64,000 nt of DNA from Photobacterium gaetbulicola Gung47 (GTDB lineage: Bacteria > Pseudomonadota > Gammaproteobacteria > Enterobacterales > Vibrionaceae), in contig CP005974.1 of assembly GCA_000940995.1 (NCBI GenBank), positions 1,798,001 through 1,862,000 on the forward strand, in the 5' to 3' direction. How positions within the stretch are numbered: position 1 is the stretch's first letter; each line of letters starts with the position of its first letter. This document shows, piece by piece, positions 17,180 through 26,886 of the stretch. The notes below the pieces were generated by a model that was given only the letters and a program-made list of their open reading frames with translations, was not told where the DNA came from and searched no databases. The translations under genes and the position numbers were made by a program.

Positions 17180-17301
17180 AATTTTATTTTTCATCCAAAT
17201 ATCGAATTTATGTGAACCGATTTCAATTGGTCATATTTTATTCAGGGGCCAACGGCGAAGTGTGGCAAAATCGGTCTCCCATTTTCTACTCAAGGCCCAC
17301 C

Positions 17302-19671
17302 ATGACCCGTTATACCAGCGAACAATCGGCATTTATTGATCACCAGCACGGGAATGCCCTTTGTATTGCCGGGGCTGGAACCGGGAAAACCACCACCCTG
17401 GTCGGCTTGATTGAGCAGAAGTTAGCGACTATCCCTGCCCAAGAAATGCTGGTGCTGATGTTCAACCGGGATATTCGCACCGATTTCCAGGCCAAGCTGC
17501 GGGATAGCGGGATCCAAGCGCCGGTGCCGGTGCATACTTTCCACAGTTTCTGTTTGAAGTTCCTCAATCAAACCGGGTTTATCCGTAATACCGGTTATAG
17601 GGTCGATTATCAGAGTGGTGAAAGTGACAAGGTTCTGGTAAAGGCTATCCTGCGGGAGTTGTCCGGTCTTGAAAAGACTTACCAGCGCCAGCAGATGATC
17701 AAAGATCCGAAAACCATCGAGTTGCTACTGAGCTTTATCGGGTTGGTGAAGGCGTACATGCTGTCGCCGCACGAAGTGTTCAAAATTGCCGAAATCAACC
17801 GGGACTACCTGTTTATTCTTGATGCCTACGAGCAGTTTGAAACCCTACGAAAAAAACAGCGCCTGTTGTTTTTTGACGACTGGCTGGTGGAAACCGTCAA
17901 ATTGCTCGAGAGCGATGATGCTATCCGCGCGCATTTTCACCAGCACTGCAAGCTGGTGGTGGTTGATGAGTTTCAGGATATCAATACCGCCCAGTACCGT
18001 TTGCTGAAGCAGCTGCTGGGGCCGCAAACCCAGTTGCTTGCGGTGGGAGATGTCGACCAGTGTATCTATAAATGGCGGGGGAGTGCGCCGCAGTTCATGC
18101 TCAACTTTGAGCAGGATTTCGCGCCCGCGAAAACCTACACCCTGTCGCAGACATTCCGTTTCGGTCATAGCTTGGCCTTGGCCGCGAGCCATTTGATTGC
18201 CAACAACAAAGAGCGCTTCAGTGAGTTTTTGACTGTCTCGGGAGAGGGCATTTCCGATACCCAGATCGTCGAATGTGGCTCATCCCGGCAGGTCGGGGAA
18301 ATCGCCAATGCCATCAGCCAGTATCTGGCCGAGGGCGGCCAGCCTTCCGATGTGGCGATCCTGGTTCGCCGCTGGTCGCAAACCTTGCTGTTCGAGCTGG
18401 CTTTTCTCAGCAAACAATTGCCTTATCAGATGCCGGTGCCGTCGGTATTGGCCCACAGCCGGGAAGTGAAATTGCTGATGGAGTTGGCTACCCTGGCGAC
18501 GCCACGCTTTTCTGAACTTGCCGTGGCACAGAAAGCGAGTTTGCTGTTTAGCTTGATGTGCTTTCCTCACTGCTATGTGCCCAATAAATCCTTGAAGCCA
18601 TTGTGCGAGCAGCTGGCGGGCATGGAGCCTTCGCAGTGGCTGACGTTTATCGGGCGCTATGAAAAGGCCAATGCCACGCTGAAGCTCGACAACTTGATTG
18701 AGCGCCTGGCGTTACTTACGCGGCTGATGCGTAAAGGCAGTTTCAAAGCCGCGGAAGTCTACCAGCAATACCGCAACGAAAGTGGCTTGGATAGCTGGAT
18801 CTGGAAAACCGAAGCCACGGCATCGGAAATCGAGGAAGCGGTGGAGCGGCTGGACAGTGTTGCCACCGTGCTGGAGGCGATGGATCAGAGCTGTGAAAAG
18901 GCGCTGCAGTATTTCGAGTATTACACCCAACAGTCTGGCCAGAAAAGCGCCAACACCAATGCGGGCTCCAAAGAGCCTGACGCGCAAAATGCCCTCCAGC
19001 TGACAACCATTTTCCGCGCCAAGGGCTGTGAATACCACCATGTCCATCTGCCGTTTTGGGACAAGGATGCCTTTCCCTATGTGAATCGGGCTTCCGGTAC
19101 CGTGGGGGCCGATTTGGAGGAAGAGCGCCGCTTGGCCTATGTCGCCCTGACCCGGGCCAAACAAAAAGCCTTTGTCTATTACACCATGCCCGACAAGCCG
19201 TCGGTGAAGGCAACCAATGCCAGCCGGTTTGTGCTGGAAGGGAAAATCAACCTGGCCCAGGATCTGGGACCCAAGCTCTACCAGCAAGGTACGCTGCCTT
19301 ATTACTCGAGCCCGGTTGCCGAGGAATACTGCCGCCGCATGGGGCGGGAGCAGGATGTTGCCGAGCCGCAGGTAAAGAAAACCAAGAAGCTCCCGAGTGC
19401 AAAAGCGGTGGGAATAAGCGGCGGGAAACAAACGGATGCCGGCTTAAGTAGCGGCAACGAATACAGTTACAAATGGGCCATACAGCAGCCACTGCCGGAC
19501 AATGCCGAGAAAGTGATTCGGGCAATGGTGAAAACCAAAAATGCTAAATACTTGGATGGTGAGATAAATCGAATTATCAGGGAGTTGCCGTCGGTGTCGG
19601 AGACCAAGAAGAAAGTGCTGGTCAACCGCCTGATTGTCGCGGCCAATGCCAGAAGTCTGGTTCGGCGTTAG
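17302..19671 (+). CDS. UvrD/Rep-family superfamily 1 DNA helicase
   Basis: ATP-dependent 3'-5' DNA helicase-like protein, 789 aa. All main SF1A motifs are visible: a Q-motif region (YTSEQSAFI), Walker A AGAGTGKTT (about residues 23-31), motif II VVVDEFQD (about 217-224), motif III GDVDQCIYKWRGS, motif IV/V region TTIFRAKGCEYHHVHL, and motif VI YVALTRAKQKAFVYY. It is distinct from UvrD and Rep themselves and has a basic, Lys-rich tail before a short C-terminal domain. I start at ATG 17302 (MTRYTSEQ), because the 52 residues upstream to ATG 17146 would be coded across the PurR box. The precise repair or recombination role is unknown. Confidence 0.88.
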   Translation: MTRYTSEQSAFIDHQHGNALCIAGAGTGKTTTLVGLIEQKLATIPAQEMLVLMFNRDIRTDFQAKLRDSGIQAPVPVHTFHSFCLKFLNQTGFIRNTGYRVDYQSGESDKVLVKAILRELSGLEKTYQRQQMIKDPKTIELLLSFIGLVKAYMLSPHEVFKIAEINRDYLFILDAYEQFETLRKKQRLLFFDDWLVETVKLLESDDAIRAHFHQHCKLVVVDEFQDINTAQYRLLKQLLGPQTQLLAVGDVDQCIYKWRGSAPQFMLNFEQDFAPAKTYTLSQTFRFGHSLALAASHLIANNKERFSEFLTVSGEGISDTQIVECGSSRQVGEIANAISQYLAEGGQPSDVAILVRRWSQTLLFELAFLSKQLPYQMPVPSVLAHSREVKLLMELATLATPRFSELAVAQKASLLFSLMCFPHCYVPNKSLKPLCEQLAGMEPSQWLTFIGRYEKANATLKLDNLIERLALLTRLMRKGSFKAAEVYQQYRNESGLDSWIWKTEATASEIEEAVERLDSVATVLEAMDQSCEKALQYFEYYTQQSGQKSANTNAGSKEPDAQNALQLTTIFRAKGCEYHHVHLPFWDKDAFPYVNRASGTVGADLEEERRLAYVALTRAKQKAFVYYTMPDKPSVKATNASRFVLEGKINLAQDLGPKLYQQGTLPYYSSPVAEEYCRRMGREQDVAEPQVKKTKKLPSAKAVGISGGKQTDAGLSSGNEYSYKWAIQQPLPDNAEKVIRAMVKTKNAKYLDGEINRIIRELPSVSETKKKVLVNRLIVAANARSLVRR

Positions 19672-19683
19672 TTTAATGAGAAT

Positions 19684-19714
19684 AAAACTAAGCCTCATCA
19701 GAGGCTTAGTTTTT
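19684..19714. terminator. Bidirectional terminator between helicase and arcC
   Basis: AAAACTAAGCCTC and GAGGCTTAGTTTT pair perfectly (13 bp) around ATCA. A-rich and T-rich flanks on the two sides suit both convergent genes. Confidence 0.9.
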
Positions 19715-19736
19715 ATATGGCTAAAACGGTATTGGC

Positions 19737-20666
19737 TTAGTAGTACTCAATTCCTTCGCCAGCCTTCACCAAGGTTCCGGCTTCATTGGTCAAAATTCGG
19801 TCAAGGTCAAACAGAGAGCCGATTGCAGCATTACCGCGGCCGCTGTTGACGAATTGGCAAACGGCATCCACTTTCGGCCCCATAGACCCTGCTGGGAAGT
19901 TGAAGTGAGACAGGCCTTCCGGTGTGGCCACTTTCATTTCAGCTTGATCTTCTTTACCGTAATTACGGTAGATTGAACCGTCGGTGAGGATAACAAACAA
20001 ATCGGCATTGATGGTTTCAGCCAGAAGCTCAGCGGTTAAGTCTTTGTCGATAACACACTCTACGCCTTCCATACGACCTTGTTCACGACACACAGGCACA
20101 CCACCGCCACCGCAAGCAATAACGACGTTACCGCTTGTCAGCAGGGTTTCAATTTGCTGCTGTTCGATAATCGCTTTTGGCATTGGTGATGGTACCACGC
20201 GGCGGAAGTATTGCCCGTCGGCTTTGAATTCCTTGTCACTGACAGCCATGATCTCTTTAGCACTTTCTTCGGTGTAAACCGGGCCGACAAACTTAGTTGG
20301 ATTGGCAAAAGCCGGATCATCTTTGCTGACTTCGGTTTGGGTAACCAAGGTCGCTACCGATAGGTTAGCATCGATGTTACGCAGCTCTTGTTGCAGCATA
20401 TAACCGACCATGCCGCAAGTTTGGGAGCCCAACACATCCATTGGGTATGGTGTGGTTTCTGGTGAATACTCCTGGTAAGCGCTGTTTTGCTCCATCAGCA
20501 AACCCACCTGCGGACCGTTACCGTGAACGATTACTACTTCATGATCGTTGGCAATCGCGGCGATGCTGGCTGCTGCCTTTTGGATATTTTCTCTTTGGTT
20601 CTCGGCGGTTAATGCTTGGCCTCGAGCTAATAGGGCGTTTCCGCCTAGTGCTAAAACTATGCGCAT
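19737..20666 (-). CDS. arcC: Carbamate kinase
   Basis: Cytoplasmic enzyme of 309 aa that makes ATP from carbamoyl phosphate and ADP. Amino acid kinase motifs are clear: IVLALGGNALL at the N-terminus, VIVHGNGPQVG (about residues 48-58), VIACGGGGVPV (about 180-190) and the C-terminal SMGPKVDAVCQFV. I start at ATG 20666, with GGAG 9 nt upstream, not at the longer frame beginning 20738. No arginine deiminase (arcA) or ornithine carbamoyltransferase (arcB) genes are adjacent, so its carbamoyl-phosphate source must be encoded elsewhere. Confidence 0.95.
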   Translation of the reverse strand: MRIVLALGGNALLARGQALTAENQRENIQKAAASIAAIANDHEVVIVHGNGPQVGLLMEQNSAYQEYSPETTPYPMDVLGSQTCGMVGYMLQQELRNIDANLSVATLVTQTEVSKDDPAFANPTKFVGPVYTEESAKEIMAVSDKEFKADGQYFRRVVPSPMPKAIIEQQQIETLLTSGNVVIACGGGGVPVCREQGRMEGVECVIDKDLTAELLAETINADLFVILTDGSIYRNYGKEDQAEMKVATPEGLSHFNFPAGSMGPKVDAVCQFVNSGRGNAAIGSLFDLDRILTNEAGTLVKAGEGIEYY

Positions 20667-20863
20667 GATCGTATCTCCATTTAAGAGTATTTTTTCGTAT
20701 TTATTTGTATTTATTTGTTTTATATCCAAGCGAAGCAATGTGCTTGGTTAGGGGTAGATTAAGAAAATTATTTGAGTCTGAATGTGATAATTCTCTAATA
20801 ATATATTTCTGTTTATTTCACATAAATACAAACTGGGATTCAAATAGTGCGTAAATATCCGTA

Positions 20864-20887
20864 GGTGCCCGAAACGGGGCATTTTTT
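20864..20887 (+). terminator. Orphan intrinsic terminator (possible sRNA end)
   Basis: TGCCC and GGGCA pair around GAAACG and are followed by six T residues. No rightward gene lies upstream; arcC runs the other way and begins at 20666. It may end a short untranslated RNA made from the arcC upstream region. The rest of this 490-bp gap, up to the GGDEF gene at 21160, is AT-rich with no gene I can support. Confidence 0.5.
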
Positions 20888-21159
20888 ACTAAAGCAAAGG
20901 CATATAGCTTATCAGGAAAAACGAATAGTTATTTTCGCTAAAATTAAGTGAAAAATGTTAATGAGATCACATAGAAATGGCTTTTATGCCTGTCAATGCT
21001 GGGAGGGGAAAGTATAGGTGCCACCGGTGCATCGGCTGGTTTACATTTCGGTTATGGTGGCAGCATAACTTTGCTGTATTTCTATCTCGATTTTTGTTAA
21101 AAATACTGTTCGATGGAACATGATTATGGAAGACGTTGATTTTTTCTGCCTGTAGTTCT

Positions 21160-23139
21160 ATGCCTATACCTTCTCCTTTTAAAGTGCTCATTGTTGCGCT
21201 ATTTTTCATTTTATCTAATGGTCTTCTCTCGCCAGCGGTACTTGCAGCCGGTAGTAAAACACCCTATCAGTGTTATTTATCCACCAAGGTAAACGGGGCG
21301 GATAATGCCTTTATGAAGTACTACAGTCTGTCTCTCAATAACCCTTACCTTGCTGATGAGCAGACGGTAGATTTACAACGCCGGATTGATGATGGGGCGT
21401 CTGATAACGAGCAGGCTCTCTATTGGCTTGCGCGTTACAACATTGAACAGGCTGAAGGCCGGACAGAGATCGATATTGCATTTTTCATCGAGCAACTGGA
21501 TCTCATCGCAAAACGGTCTGGGGAAGCCTGGATACATGCGGAGATCATGTTTCTTGATGCCCTGGCGCTGATGGAGCAAAGGGAATACGCACTGGCCCAG
21601 GTAAAACTTGAGTCGGTGAAGCTCAGTGCCGAACAAATGGGGTATAAAATCCTGTTGGCAAGAAGCCTCAAGTGGCTGGCCAATATTGAGGTTGAGCGCT
21701 CGAACTATCATGAGGCGCTGGATAAATACCAGCAAGCCTATGAAATATTCTCTGCCCGCTCTGACGACCAGCAACTGGCGCGGCTGCTCTCCAATATCTC
21801 ATCCGTCTATATCAACATGGAACAGTGGGATATCGCGTCGCAATACAGCCAGCGGGCCTTTGAACGCTATGGGAAAAGTGCACTCAATAACGCGTATATC
21901 GCAGCCATCTTGCATATCAATGCCGGAGTCATTGATAAGTTTTTAGGCAATGAAGCGCAGAGGAAATTCCATGTCGACAAGGCGGTAAAACTGTCGGCGA
22001 AAACGCGCTCAATCAGAATTAAGACCATTGCCTTGGTCAACCTTTCGGCCTACTACCTCGACCGCGGGGACGAGCCTGCCGCGATGAATGCCGCTGAACG
22101 CTGCCTGAGTATGGCAAGGCGATTTGGTGGCAAGAATGGCATCACTGTCGCCAATTGTCATGAAAGCCTGTCGGAAGCGTTTTACTCTTCGCAGCGAACC
22201 GAGCAGGCACTTTACTACGCAAAAATGGCATTGTCGGTGTATGAGGCCAATCACTTCCAGCATCGGATGATTTATCTTTATGAACTGATGGCAAAGATTT
22301 ACGAAAGTGTGGGTGATTACCAGCAAGCTTTAGCTTATTACAAAAAGTATTCTGACCTTGGTAAAAGCTATCTGTTTGATATTCGAAGAAAAGAGCTTTT
22401 CGACATGCAAGAGCGCTACGACACGCATGTCAAAGAAAAGGAGATCCAGTTACTCAAGGCTGAAAACGCGCTGACAAACTCTCGATTGGCAGAAAAAAAA
22501 GCCAGTGAGAACATGCTTAAACTGGGCACGGCATTGATCATCATTCTGCTTTACTGGCTATACCGTCGGTATTCGATGCTTAACAAAGACAAGCAGGTGC
22601 TAGAGCGTTCCAATGCACAATTAGTTACCCAGTCAAACAAAGATCCGCTGACGATGCTGCACAATCGCCGCTTTTTAGAACACTGGCTAAAAGAGCCGCC
22701 GGTTGCCGACTATTGTCACGGCGGGCTGGTTGTCGTGATTGATATTGACCATTTTAAGCAATTCAATGACCACTACGGGCATAATGTTGGCGATGAGGTA
22801 CTGGTCGAGATGGCCAAGCGGTTGAAGTCCGTCGTCCGTCACCAAGACGTGGTGGTCCGCTGGGGCGGTGAAGAGTTTATTATGGTGGTGGCGTGCCGTG
22901 AGAGTGAAAGTGAGCGGCTACTTCAGCGTATACAGCAGCAAATAACCGGGACCGAGTTCATGCTAAGCTGCGGTGATTATCCGGTAACCGTTTCGATGGG
23001 GGGGATTTTTACGCCTAGTGCCAAGCAACTGAGCCAGGATTGGGTGTCTCTATTGATTGAAGCAGACAGGGCCTTATATCAAGTCAAGGCGTCAGGGCGT
23101 AATGGCAATCGGCTATCAACTAGTTTTAGCTCAAGCTGA
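21160..23139 (+). CDS. Diguanylate cyclase with periplasmic tetratricopeptide (TPR) region
   Basis: Protein of 659 aa with a Sec signal peptide (residues 1-29). A long helical TPR array follows (about 60-430), with repeats such as HEALDKYQQAYEIFSARSD and VGDYQQALAYYKKYSDLG. One membrane helix (about 463-482, ALIIILLYWLYRRY) leads to a short coiled coil and a GGDEF domain (about 505-655). The catalytic motif is GGEEF, so it should make c-di-GMP from two GTP. No RxxD inhibitory site is evident before the motif. I use ATG 21160; the frame also opens at TTG 21136. A dual-domain c-di-GMP protein follows. Confidence 0.9.
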   Translation: MPIPSPFKVLIVALFFILSNGLLSPAVLAAGSKTPYQCYLSTKVNGADNAFMKYYSLSLNNPYLADEQTVDLQRRIDDGASDNEQALYWLARYNIEQAEGRTEIDIAFFIEQLDLIAKRSGEAWIHAEIMFLDALALMEQREYALAQVKLESVKLSAEQMGYKILLARSLKWLANIEVERSNYHEALDKYQQAYEIFSARSDDQQLARLLSNISSVYINMEQWDIASQYSQRAFERYGKSALNNAYIAAILHINAGVIDKFLGNEAQRKFHVDKAVKLSAKTRSIRIKTIALVNLSAYYLDRGDEPAAMNAAERCLSMARRFGGKNGITVANCHESLSEAFYSSQRTEQALYYAKMALSVYEANHFQHRMIYLYELMAKIYESVGDYQQALAYYKKYSDLGKSYLFDIRRKELFDMQERYDTHVKEKEIQLLKAENALTNSRLAEKKASENMLKLGTALIIILLYWLYRRYSMLNKDKQVLERSNAQLVTQSNKDPLTMLHNRRFLEHWLKEPPVADYCHGGLVVVIDIDHFKQFNDHYGHNVGDEVLVEMAKRLKSVVRHQDVVVRWGGEEFIMVVACRESESERLLQRIQQQITGTEFMLSCGDYPVTVSMGGIFTPSAKQLSQDWVSLLIEADRALYQVKASGRNGNRLSTSFSSS

Positions 23140-23263
23140 TGCTGTTGTATTGGCTGTAATTTCTGAAGAGAGATTGCAACGAGTTGTTTTATATCAACAT
23201 TGCAGAAGCGCATAATTGCTACATTTATATTCCCGTAGTGAATATTCCGCAAGTATCCAGCTG

Positions 23264-26017
23264 ATGATGAAAATAAAAAATCTAGTCTCTGCCAAGCTGA
23301 GTACAAGAACGGCAATCTTGTTTGGTGCCGCGCTTTTTGCCATTGCTGCTCTTTGTCTGCTTTGTGCCCGCTATTTCTTCTTGCAGAACCTCAATGAGAT
23401 AGAGCAGCAGCATGTTATTCAGCATGTCGAACAGGCAGAGAAAATGATTGATATCGCAGTCCGTCAGCAGTTGAAACGATCCTTTGACTGGTCTTATTGG
23501 GACGAAAGTTATCAGCTAGTCAAGCAGGGCGATGCGGCCTATCGGGAGCGCAATCTCTACTACGATGGACTGCAGAGCCTGGATATTGATCTGATGGTTT
23601 TTCTCGATCTCGATGGGAACGTTGCCGAGAGCATTTATGCTACAGAACAGGACAAGACAGTGCCTTTACCGGCTCAGTTCAGGCAGCGACTGTTGGCTCC
23701 AGAAGGTCTTGGCTTGAAGCTGGCAGCCGAAATTGAAGATGAAGCGGTGACGGGGAACGCTTATGCCGGCCTGCTCAGGTGGGGGGATGACATTATGATC
23801 GTTTCTGTTGCCCCTATTCGCAATAGCCTTGGCAATGGCCCGGTCGCCGGCTGGCTGATTTGGGGGCGCTACCTGTCGGAGGTTTTCCCTGGCCAGTACA
23901 GTGATGTGTTGGCAACGCGCATCTCCCTGGCTGCTATAACCTCTGATGCAAATACCCCGTATCCGGCATCTGCTGCCTTACAGAGTGATAACAGCGGTGA
24001 GTATCTAACCGCTAGCGTTATTCTTAATGATATCAATGGAATGCCGCTTGCTATGTTGAATAGTAGCCACCTGCGCACTATTTATCAGCAGGGGAGCCAG
24101 CTGATCAGTTGGTTGGCAATGGCCATGTTTGTGGTGGCTGTGGTGATTGGGATGCTGACGCTGTTGGCGTTCAGACTAAAAGTAGGCAGTCGTTTTTTGG
24201 CATTTGAAAAAGGGCTGGAAGCCCTGGTCAGGGATCGATATAGCGCACAGATGAAAGCTGAAGGCAGTGATGAGTTTTCGATCATCGAGGAAGTGATTAA
24301 TCAGACTCTCACTAAATCAACTCACAGCAATTCGGCATTGAACGATGTGGTGCAAAAATTTGACGCGCTATATCGTACCAGTAATCTCGGTTTGCTGATG
24401 GTGCTCGACGGCCAAATTGTCGATGCCAATGATACCATCGCTGAGATTTTGTCTTATCCATCCGGGCAAGGGCTTATTGGACAGTCTTTACTGAACTTGT
24501 GTCCGGCATCATCGCATCAATACTGCAAAGTTGAGGCGTTAACGCAAGCAGTCAATGGCGGACAAAGGCATTTTGACACCGAGCTACTGGCGTCCGATGG
24601 GCGGGTAGTGGCGTGCAAGTTGGAGGTGATGCCAATTAAGCAGCAGTGTGGCGAGGCACTGATGTTTTCAATCAAGGATGTCAGCCGGCAGAAAGAGCAG
24701 GAAGGCCTGATCAACCAGATGGAAAGGTATGACACGGTAACAGGGCTGCTCAACCGCCAGACTATGCTGGCCTTGCTCGAGGATAAGCTGTCATCCGGTC
24801 AGCGATCCAGTTGCTCGGTGGTATACATTCGTATCGAGAGGTTCAGTAATATCGTGGGGGCGTTTGGTCATCAGATGGCAGACGAAGTGTTGGCGGCCGT
24901 GGCCAAGCAGTTGAAGAGTATGTCCGGAAAAGGGCTGTTGGGGCGCGTTGCAGAAAGCGAGTTTGCGATCTTGCTGTCCGATGATAATTACTTTGCCCCT
25001 TATCGTTTTGCCAAAGTAATACTGTCTTCTTTAGGTAAACCGTTTCAGGTGGAGGGGGTCGAGCTGCGATTATCCGCTTCAGTCGGATTGGTTCTCCTAC
25101 CAACAACGACTATGTCCGCCGAACAGGCAATAAGTGCGGCGGAGTTTGCGACCTATTGTGCACGGACCAAAAAATCACGCATCCAGTTTTTTGACAGTCA
25201 AATAGAGCAACAGCTGAAGAGTCATATCGTTATTCAGCGCGATATTGCCAACGCAATCAGTCAAGGTGATATTTATCCCGACTTCCAGCCTATTGTTAAC
25301 AGCAAGACGGAAGAGGTCTGTGGATTCGAGGCGCTGGCAAGGTGGCACCATCCGGAGCTAGGGGGCATTTCGCCTGAGCAGTTTATTCCGCTGGCCGAGT
25401 CACGAGAGCTGATTGTTGCCCTGGGTAGCTGTATTCTGGAAAAGTCGTGTGAGTTCTTGGCGCAGGTGAATAGCAGGCGTAAAGAGCTGGGGCTTGGTGC
25501 ATTGACGGTCAATGTTAACCTGGCCGGCTCGCATTTTTCTCATCCCCAATTACTCCCTCAATTGCGAACATTACTTGAGCGCTACCAGATCAGTCCCAAG
25601 TATCTGATTATCGAGATCACCGAAACTATGCTGATCGATTCCAATCCAGGAGTGATCCAGCAGATGCAGGCGATAAAGAATTTGGGTATCAAGCTAGCGC
25701 TTGACGACTTCGGAACCGGTTATTCGGCCTTGAGCTCGCTGTGCGAGTTCCCGCTTGATATCGTCAAGCTGGATCGCAGTTTTGTCCAACGTATTGGCCA
25801 GGAGACACAGAGTGAAATCCTGATCAGCAGCATCGTTAATATGTCAAAGGCGCTTGAACTAAAGATGGTTGCAGAGGGAGTGGAAACGAAAGAGCAAAAA
25901 CAGACGATGCAGTCATTGGATGTTGCCGCGATTCAGGGATTCTACTTTTACAGGCCCATGTCAGCACAGGCGGCGATGGAGGTCGCGTTGCAAGTTTGCG
26001 TCGAGGAGGCTTACTAA
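23264..26017 (+). CDS. CHASE4-(PAS)-GGDEF-EAL protein, probable c-di-GMP phosphodiesterase
   Basis: Membrane protein of about 917 aa. A first helix (about residues 16-38) is followed by a periplasmic CHASE4 domain (about 40-275, with the FDWSYWDESY motif). Then come a second helix (about 280-300), a PAS-like segment (about 365-480), a GGDEF domain and an EAL domain (about 655-910). The GGDEF active site reads AESEF, so cyclase activity is probably lost. The EAL domain keeps its key motifs: FEALARW, NVNLAGSHF, ITETMLID, LDDFGTGYS and AEGVETKEQ. The likely role is c-di-GMP breakdown, perhaps with GTP control. The frame also opens at TTG 23216; I prefer ATG 23264. Confidence 0.9.
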   Translation: MMKIKNLVSAKLSTRTAILFGAALFAIAALCLLCARYFFLQNLNEIEQQHVIQHVEQAEKMIDIAVRQQLKRSFDWSYWDESYQLVKQGDAAYRERNLYYDGLQSLDIDLMVFLDLDGNVAESIYATEQDKTVPLPAQFRQRLLAPEGLGLKLAAEIEDEAVTGNAYAGLLRWGDDIMIVSVAPIRNSLGNGPVAGWLIWGRYLSEVFPGQYSDVLATRISLAAITSDANTPYPASAALQSDNSGEYLTASVILNDINGMPLAMLNSSHLRTIYQQGSQLISWLAMAMFVVAVVIGMLTLLAFRLKVGSRFLAFEKGLEALVRDRYSAQMKAEGSDEFSIIEEVINQTLTKSTHSNSALNDVVQKFDALYRTSNLGLLMVLDGQIVDANDTIAEILSYPSGQGLIGQSLLNLCPASSHQYCKVEALTQAVNGGQRHFDTELLASDGRVVACKLEVMPIKQQCGEALMFSIKDVSRQKEQEGLINQMERYDTVTGLLNRQTMLALLEDKLSSGQRSSCSVVYIRIERFSNIVGAFGHQMADEVLAAVAKQLKSMSGKGLLGRVAESEFAILLSDDNYFAPYRFAKVILSSLGKPFQVEGVELRLSASVGLVLLPTTTMSAEQAISAAEFATYCARTKKSRIQFFDSQIEQQLKSHIVIQRDIANAISQGDIYPDFQPIVNSKTEEVCGFEALARWHHPELGGISPEQFIPLAESRELIVALGSCILEKSCEFLAQVNSRRKELGLGALTVNVNLAGSHFSHPQLLPQLRTLLERYQISPKYLIIEITETMLIDSNPGVIQQMQAIKNLGIKLALDDFGTGYSALSSLCEFPLDIVKLDRSFVQRIGQETQSEILISSIVNMSKALELKMVAEGVETKEQKQTMQSLDVAAIQGFYFYRPMSAQAAMEVALQVCVEEAY

Positions 26018-26171
26018 GCCTCATTCTGTCTCTCATGTTTCACCATGCTGTTGAAAATATTGCCGCTCTACGCCTACAGAGTGAAGCCGCGCTCACAGAA
26101 GCTTAATTAGAACGCCTGGATTTAAGGCGGTTTTGCTACACTCCGATTTTGTGAAATGTAAGGGAGTGAAC

Positions 26172-26846
26172 ATGGAATTTTCGCGCAACCCATCTTTATC
26201 AATCCATTCCGACTCCTTGAACTTAGCACTATTACCCATTGCCGATTTGGCTATGCTGGGTATAACGCCGCCATTGCCAAAAGCAGACTGGCAACTGGTT
26301 ATTAAGCCGTTGTCTGAGCTGACCCATGAGGTGCAGTATCTCGATGATGACTATCACCAAGTGCAGGCGGTTATTGATGGCAGCCAGGAGGCATCGCCGC
26401 ATAAGCGCCAATCGGATGAGGCAGGCGATATCGCTGTGGAAGTTTATGCCGACGGTGAGATAGCCGCGGTGGCGACGTTTGGCCGTTATCTGGAAGATCA
26501 CCGTAATCGCCGTAAGCCGACAGAGCTGTTCTACGAAGTGACCTTGCATACGATGTATGTCAAAGAAGCGTATAGAAGGCAAGGACTAGCTTCATGCCTG
26601 TGCGAGTTAATCATCAATATTGCCCGAACGGATTGCGATAGCCTGTTTCGCAAGTTGGCTCAGCACTCCATTCAGCTGAAACTGTGGTTTTCTGCACTGG
26701 CAATTACCCAAGGTGGCGAAGCGATTTGCGATTTGCTCAGTGAAGCCTTTGTTGAAATGGCTGATGATGTGATTGATGAGTTGATAGAACAAGGGGTGCC
26801 TGTTCGCTATCAAGAGCCTATGATCTTCGTTGACTGCCTGGCCTAG
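26172..26846 (+). CDS. GNAT-like acetyltransferase-fold protein, function unknown
   Basis: Cytoplasmic protein of 224 aa. The segment LHTMYVKEAYRRQGLASCLCELII (residues about 133-156) reads as a strand followed by the acetyl-CoA binding loop (R-R-Q-G-L-A) and helix of GNAT acetyltransferases. The N-terminal part is acidic and not recognised, and a C-terminal helical region completes the chain. The substrate cannot be guessed. I take ATG 26172, preceded by AAGGGAG; the frame also opens at 26133. It converges with nqrB. Confidence 0.65.
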   Translation: MEFSRNPSLSIHSDSLNLALLPIADLAMLGITPPLPKADWQLVIKPLSELTHEVQYLDDDYHQVQAVIDGSQEASPHKRQSDEAGDIAVEVYADGEIAAVATFGRYLEDHRNRRKPTELFYEVTLHTMYVKEAYRRQGLASCLCELIINIARTDCDSLFRKLAQHSIQLKLWFSALAITQGGEAICDLLSEAFVEMADDVIDELIEQGVPVRYQEPMIFVDCLA

Positions 26847-26858
26847 TATTGCGGGACG

Positions 26859-26881
26859 CCCCACGTCGTGCGGACGTGGGG
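26859..26881. terminator. Hairpin between convergent GNAT-like gene and nqrB
   Basis: CCCCACGTC and GACGTGGGG form a perfect 9-bp GC-rich stem around GTGCG. No T-tract follows, so termination is plausible but not certain. Confidence 0.5.
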
Positions 26882-26886
26882 GAGTA

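Noticed and set aside
17146..17301. N-terminal extension of the helicase
   Set aside because: The segment has a composition unlike the protein and covers the PurR operator.
18712..19431. 239-codon minus-strand frame
   Set aside because: Shadow of the helicase gene; no family features.
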